This document shows, piece by piece, positions 59,380 to 64,000 of a stretch of DNA of 64,000 bases; positions within the stretch are counted from its first letter, which is position 1, and each line of letters opens with the position of its first letter. The stretch lies in NCBI GenBank assembly GCA_944470555.2, contig OX104134.1:12813248-12877247 (forward strand), in the 5' to 3' direction. The notes under the pieces were generated by a model. It did no database searches and was not told the DNA's origin. It was given only the letters and a program-made list of their open reading frames with translations. Made by a program: the position numbers and the translations under genes. This DNA comes from Heterobilharzia americana (lineage: Eukaryota > Platyhelminthes > Trematoda > Strigeidida > Schistosomatidae).

Positions 59380-59883
59380 AACGGACCCACTGGTGACAGC
59401 AATAGCCCTATGGAGTTTACTGTTGACAAGGCAAACTCAATGGAATCGTTTAATTTATGTGGACGATGATACTTTTGTTCGAATTATTAATTATTTAAAA
59501 CAAACTCAACAGTTCAGTTCATATGACCGTGATATTGCTGATAGGTCAGTTATTGACGTCCGGCTATCGGGCAGTTGGAATATTACGAATGTTGTTGACC
59601 GACGGTTTTCTCCACGTATCGATACAAATAAATGGCCTGATCCAATCGACCGAGAATGTCATCGTCGTGTACCATCAGCAGCTATGGTTATAATTGCATT
59701 ACGTTCAACAGAACGTACCCTTCCTAGTGGTGTTGGTGCTGATAAAGCTGAAGGGATCATTTCAGAGGCTGTTAGATTTCTTAGTCGGCATATTTTAAAT
59801 GTGGATGATTTATTCTCACAAATGATTGGCACATATGCCTTGAAAGTGGCTGTAGATGCGACATCTCAGCATAAAATATCACA
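59380..59883 (+). CDS. TEP gene exon l: TED alpha/alpha-barrel core
   Basis: Acceptor AACCACCTAG ends at 59379 and donor GTAAGC starts at 59884; phase 2 in (GA|A) and phase 2 out. About 168 residues with no lesion. It begins TDPLVTAIALWSLL, matching the lTAfvl.sl helix of TED just after the GAFANF...RLD end of the previous coding exon. It continues through AAMVIIALRS and EAVRFLSRHI helices, and includes an NIT sequon. The intron in front is 13.7 kb, the largest seen. Confidence 0.9.
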
Positions 59884-60179
59884 GTAAGCGTTGTTTCTTT
59901 TCCTCCTAGAGTAATGATAATGACGATTAAAGCTGACGCTAATTTATTCACTTTAATCTATCATTAAATTCCCAGCTAAGTATGAACAATATTCACAAAT
60001 CAGTTAATATATAATTCAGTCACTCTAACTGCCTGATTCTGCCATAAAAGTTTTGAAAAAAAGGCGACGACTTGTATACTACTTACATATACATCAATTT
60101 ACCACAAGCGGTCTCTGGATACAATATTTTACATTCTACTACTTCATGGTGCTTGTAAGTTCTAAGTAGCACGCAACCT

Positions 60180-60275
60180 AGTTTCAAAGCTTTCTGCCAG
60201 TTGGGTCCTGACATCCAACACCAAAATGTAATGTGACTCACCTAGCTTGATGCTGAAACGTATCTTCACTGAAGC
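60180..60275 (+). repeat. Family II SINE-like fragment
   Basis: AAGCTTTCTGCCAGTTG, CCAACACCAAAATGTAATGT and CTCACCTAGCTTGATG match the body of the 15.8 kb copy in the same order. The head is missing. Confidence 0.55.
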
Positions 60276-60759
60276 AAGAGCATAAATTTGAGCGCACCTC
60301 AAATTGATTATTTGACTTGCAAACCACAAGTAGTTGAATGTTTCTTTACATGAGGTTCACCATATGCATGTGTCTATCTCTCTATAGAAGATGAGATTTT
60401 AGCTGTATAGTGGTATCTTCTGTTCAAAGCAAACGATTTTAACCAGTTCATGGATATCTATAAGACATTTGTACTGATAGTTTTTGAGTGTTTTATGTTT
60501 AGTTCTTTGCTTGCTTCAAGAGGCAAAACTAATTTGGCTCGTTATGAAACTTCCCAAAAATAACCTTTGTCAAGAGAATTTAGAACTGAAAATACAATTA
60601 TTATAGTGGACAATCTACATTTGATTCTTATAATCCAACGGTCTTTATCTGCGAAATATACTCGTTTTAGGAGAAAATTCTACCTTCCTTTCAGTCTGAC
60701 ATAGTCCATTAATTAAATACAAATCACCATAATGTTGTTTTCATCTTGGATATAGTTGC

Positions 60760-60950
60760 ACTCCCCGAGGTGCAGATGCATCCAGCTGACGAGTCTCAAA
60801 TAGGACGAAACGTGCGTCCTAGATTTCACTGCCAGTCACTAAGGTGAATGCAAAATAATAAATATTCGGCAGTATTGAGGCATCCGCATAGGAGGTCGTT
60901 CAATTCGACCCTGTATATCAACAAGAAATTAAAAGCATCAAACAACAGGT
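60760..60950 (+). repeat. Hammerhead-type SINE copy
   Basis: 5'-truncated: the tRNA-like head is missing. It begins near CCCCGAGGTGCAGATGCATC, runs through the ribozyme segment, and continues with GGCAGTATTGAGGCATCCGC and TTCGACCCTGTATATCAA, matching the 3' body of the 10.4 and 21.9 kb copies. Confidence 0.75.
60776..60827 (+). ncRNA. Hammerhead ribozyme motif, best preserved copy
   Basis: GCATCCAG CTGACGA GTCTCAAATAGGAC GAAA CGTGCGTC CTAGAT. All core positions fit the hammerhead rule CUGANGA...GAAA, since position 7 may be any base. Stem II pairs GUCU with GGAC (one G-U). The minimal stem III is AC/GU around a tetraloop, with GUC at the cleavage site. Stem I (ATCCAG/CTAGAT) has one C-A mismatch. 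It may retain weak self-cleavage. Confidence 0.75.
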
Positions 60951-61113
60951 AACCGTAGCTAGTGTATTGTAGTAGGTGAAGGCTAAAGTTTCCGGCTACT
61001 ATTAGGCTACAATAAAACTAATTGGTTATTTAACATCCAGATGGTTAAAATGTATCAGTTATGCAAGTAAATCAACAAATAACATGCTTTTCTGTCCTGT
61101 CATTTGTTTACAG

Positions 61114-61395
61114 GGCTCTAAAGCGTATTCAAGCATTTCATCAAAAGGTGATTATGTTTACTACGCAAATTACAGAATACCACCACCGAAATGGGAGTTA
61201 GATCAAGCTGGTAGGCGGATTGAAAATCCTCGATTAGAGATGCCAAATGATGGTTATGGTGTTCTATGCTCAAGCATTTACTTTCTGTTGAGACATGAAT
61301 TAGGTGAATGGTCATTCCGTTCATCAGAAGCATTAGATATGGTTCACTGGTTAGCTAGTGAACGAAATCATGTCGCTGGTTTTGCAAGCACATTT
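61114..61395 (+). CDS. TEP gene exon m: late TED segment, one apparent frameshift
   Basis: Acceptor TTTGTTTACAG ends at 61113 and donor GTAAGT starts at 61396. With phase 2 in, the exon opens as the helix (Q)ALKRIQAFHQK. The conserved remainder (GDYVYYANY..., then LRHELGEWSFRSSEALDMVHWLASERNHVAGFASTF) is one frame away. The switch is at AAAA, 61143-61146, and one extra A restores one frame. The 282 nt are one short of the phase-compatible length. The end GGFASTF is the usual R...GGf.sTqDT motif, so the next exon should begin near QDT; I do not find it before 64000. Confidence 0.8.
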
Positions 61396-64000
61396 GTAAG
61401 TGATGATCAAATTCTTTTTTTATCTATTCCCTTTTATATATTTTTCAAGATTTCATCAGTTAATACGTGGATCCTTTCATCAAGGAGTATTCAATGGAGG
61501 GCCGTTGGTCCCACGAATAGCCGTTTCACCTTTGTCTGGAATCCTTAGGCAGCTTACAGGCTTAACATCTTTCTAGAAATTAAGGTCTGATGAAGAGCTA
61601 GATAGTACTGAAAACCGCTTCAAAACCTATAAGATCACTCTGAAATTTTTTCTTGACAATAAACCGTCCCATTATTACCACGGTTTCCTAGCCTTCTAAG
61701 TGTATTCTTTCTATCCTGAATGATTACATTCTATCAAGTGTTTATTAACACATCCTGTATAGGTTAAGTAGTATCGTTGAAACTCCCTTTATTTCAGGGT
61801 TTCGTTTCCGCAATGGAAGTTACTTCTGAAGTGACTTTTGTTTGTCACTTGGGTTTAGAGTTTAACACATGAACTTAAACCTTAGTGTCAAGATTTCAAA
61901 TCACCTCATTTCATGTCATTTAGATTGGGTTCGGCTAAATGTCTAGGAAAAGGATAGAAAAAGTATGCCACTAGGACATAGAATTCGAGATAAGAAATTC
62001 GACACATTAGAGATACCTTGCGTTTCAATATTTATCCAACTAAATTTATCAATAAATTCGTAAGAAAAATATGAGCAGTAGTGGTGACACAGGTGTCTAT
62101 GATCATAGTTGTTATAGTGATGGCACTGTTAAGAGAAAATTATAAACCTCTATGGTATCGCTATACAAGGAAGGCACATCATAGATTCTACGAAGACTTC
62201 TCAATAAAGCTGTGATTATAGTTACATTTATTCCTACAAACTCAATTAGAAACAAGTTTTGTGCGTTAAAATGTTCAAATCCCTTGCCAGGATTGCTAGG
62301 TCAAAGAAGTCGATCAGTGACTATTAGGCTGTTTGAGCACAAAAACTCAGCTAAATCAAGATTTATAGACTTAGAAGTCTGAAGGAAAGCCCAGTCATAG
62401 TTATGCCAGCAGTTACACGCAGTAGGATGGTATAAAGTGACATTATTGAAAACCGAATTAACTAGGTGAAACGGGAGGAAGATTGATAAGCGAATATTTT
62501 TTGATCAAATCAACACCGAAAAAATGTAATATGAATGGTTTAGCACCTTCTCCAGACTTACAGAAATTTTTTACTACCTATATCCTCAAGGAGGTGAGAA
62601 AATTAGAACTATGTAAACCATGTCTCACAACTGCGGAGTCGTCTTGCTATGGATATAGGCAGTGAATTGTATTCTAAAATCTACCCAGTAAACAATACTA
62701 TACCACTATATAATACATCCAATAAACAAACCAAAATGGAATTCGAATCACTCTTTCTTACCGATTTCGATGGACCATCTCTCCAAGTATTTACTTTTGT
62801 TGTCACTCTGCTGAGTTTTTACCCATCACCAGATTAGTTGACAAACTTATCAGTACTGCGAATGACAACATAACACTGGAAACACTTCAAATACCAATCA
62901 ATGTAGATAAGTGTAACAGTTATATTCATGTTGCAGAAAGATATACGTTTGTATGGTGTAACAGAATGAGTGGAAATTTTTCGGTCTAAATTGACATTGC
63001 AACAAATGTAATTAAACTGCCTTTTGAAATTCTCCGTCCCGATATCTCTGAATTTTCATTTATGTCCATTTTTTAACAGACAATTTCTTCTTGCAGTATT
63101 TCATCTACCTTTTCTTAGCATGATTGTTTTCCCCTAAAAAGCCGTAAAAGTGTATATTGGAAACCTTTATTATTTTTGTGTAAATATCCATATATGAGCC
63201 TTAATTCCTACCATGTTTAGTCTGTCTTCCCATATGAAAGTGAATTATTTTTAGCCCAAATTATCATTCATCCAGTTAATTTTAAACCTCTGTACTCTAG
63301 GTCTCTGACTGGTTGAGGGGTAACGTTTACTACACATGCATATTATCTAAGCATAGCTGAATACGGAGAAACACTGCAACTAATAACCTAGGGACTAGCT
63401 TGTACTGTTTGTAGACCTCAGAGATCACAGTTGTTGTTCACTTGTATCGCAAATTCTCTTCACGCTTAACTTCAGAATGGTGGATACTGAAACTTATTTT
63501 CCGGTAGTGTGACTATTTTGTAAAACTGATCTTTGTTGATATAATGATGTGATGAAGAAAAACCTGGATTATGAGATCATTCAAAACCAGAGATCCCTTT
63601 TTTCAATCATGTTGGTTTTTTGGGTACTTTTCCATGGGATCAGTGTAGCGAAAATGAAGCACTCGGTTTCTGAGAAAAATATCAATTTTGAAGTATGTGA
63701 TGCCCCATCTTCTGAGATATCAAAGATATGAAAAAACATACCACCTTAAATTCTCATTAGCCTTAAAACTTGACTTTTCCAGTGAAACATACATTTGTCA
63801 AGCTCAGTGTCATTCTGATTTAGGCTCTGCTGATATGTTTCGCCTATATAAGAGTCATCTGGACATCAGGATTCTGATTGATTCACTACTTGCACTGAAT
63901 TACAATCACGAAAGTCGTATCCCAATGCTGACCGGTTTTGTTGATCATTTTTGCAACTTTACCTCCAGGTTCAGTAAAATGACAACAAAAGTTCAGTGTT
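61396..64000. other. Start of the next TEP intron; no further exon found
   Basis: The donor GTAAGT at 61396 opens an intron that is not seen to close. A weak repeat related to 10.15 kb lies at about 62650-62740. Frames at 62483-62665 and 63549-63731 lack domain or splice support. The MG8 receptor-binding-type exons are expected to the right of the window. Confidence 0.5.

Larger units (their letters stand above)
59884..61113 (+). other. TEP intron l
   Basis: The intron between the two TED exons. It holds a family II block at about 60180-60275 and the hammerhead SINE at about 60760-60950. Confidence 0.7.
11136..61395 (+). other. Mcr-like thioester-protein gene, partial (13 exons)
   Basis: This is the span of one interrupted gene of the alpha-2-macroglobulin/complement C3/CD109/TEP superfamily. 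Exons at 11136, 12391, 14489, 19495, 21230, 23596, 27661, 28985, 29940, 35641, 45411, 59380 and 61114 each have AG and GT borders, and the codon phases match at every junction once four single-base losses are allowed. The domain order is MG3, MG4-MG6, a linker, LDLa, MG7/A2M, CUB-like, then TED. The LDLa module and the missing thioester point to the Mcr (macroglobulin complement-related) branch. In Drosophila, Mcr is a thioester-less TEP needed for septate junctions; a matching role here is inference only. Many N-glycosylation sequons (in the exons at 11136, 23596, 27661, 29940 and 59380) fit a secreted or surface glycoprotein. The N-terminal (signal peptide, MG1-2) and C-terminal (end of TED/CUB, MG8) exons are not visible. 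Confidence 0.85.

Noticed and set aside
59393..59887. Treating the 164-codon frame as a small stand-alone gene starting at its first Met
   Set aside because: The frame starts and ends at consensus splice sites, its phase matches exons 13.7 kb upstream and 1.2 kb downstream, and it encodes the middle of a TED domain.
61578..61620. CTGATGA ... GAAA resembling another hammerhead
   Set aside because: No stem III or stem I complementarity and no UH cleavage site in register; only two base pairs could form stem II.
1..64000. Bacterial-type systems, CRISPR arrays or operons
   Set aside because: There are no regularly spaced repeats or closely packed same-strand ORFs. The introns and retroelements are eukaryotic.

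Overview
The window looks like nuclear DNA from a schistosome-type blood fluke (Platyhelminthes, Trematoda). It is AT-rich, with short exons separated by 0.7-13.7 kb introns that use GT...AG borders. The introns are full of retroelement debris: RTE-like and CR1-like LINEs, Penelope-like elements carrying a GIY-YIG endonuclease, and tRNA-derived SINEs that carry hammerhead-ribozyme motifs of the type known from the schistosome Sm-alpha family. The organism is inferred from this repeat company and cannot be proven from the sequence. There is no operon structure, CRISPR array, rRNA or convincing functional tRNA gene. One 500-base run of N (7328-7827) is an assembly gap.

Only one host gene is recognisable, and it spans most of the window on the + strand. 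Thirteen exons (11136 to 61395) encode about 1,030 residues of a large secreted alpha-2-macroglobulin/complement-superfamily (TEP) protein, from about MG3 through MG4-MG6, an LDL-receptor class A module, the A2M/MG7 region, CUB-like segments and most of the thioester (TED) domain. All exon phases agree across the twelve introns once four one-base losses are allowed for. The LDLa module and the loss of the thioester tetrad (Ala-Ser-Ala-Glu-Asn where GCGEQ is expected) make it resemble Drosophila Mcr (macroglobulin complement-related) rather than a covalently binding TEP or a protease-trapping A2M. The signal peptide with MG1-MG2, and the MG8 C-terminus, were not found and should lie outside the window or in the gap.

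Four apparent frameshifts (exons at 21230, 45411 twice, and 61114) are each explained by one missing base in an A or T run. They could be assembly consensus errors or real inactivation; the sequence alone cannot decide.

Layout: 1-4.3 kb has no recognised gene. A CR1-like LINE tail (-) lies at 4.3-4.9 kb. RTE-like LINE copy 1 (-) at 7.8-9.3 kb is cut by the gap. A head-to-head SINE pair is at 10.2-10.7 kb. Exons run from 11.1 to 35.8 kb. The 5.5 kb intron at 30.2-35.6 kb holds RTE copy 2 (+) and a second LINE remnant (-). The 9.6 kb intron at 35.8-45.4 kb holds a nearly complete Penelope-like element. The 13.7 kb intron at 45.7-59.4 kb holds RTE copy 3 with a perfect 14-bp target duplication, a 280-bp inverted repeat, another LINE 3' end and a Penelope-like fragment. 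The last two exons are at 59.4 and 61.1 kb. None of the transposable-element reading frames is intact.
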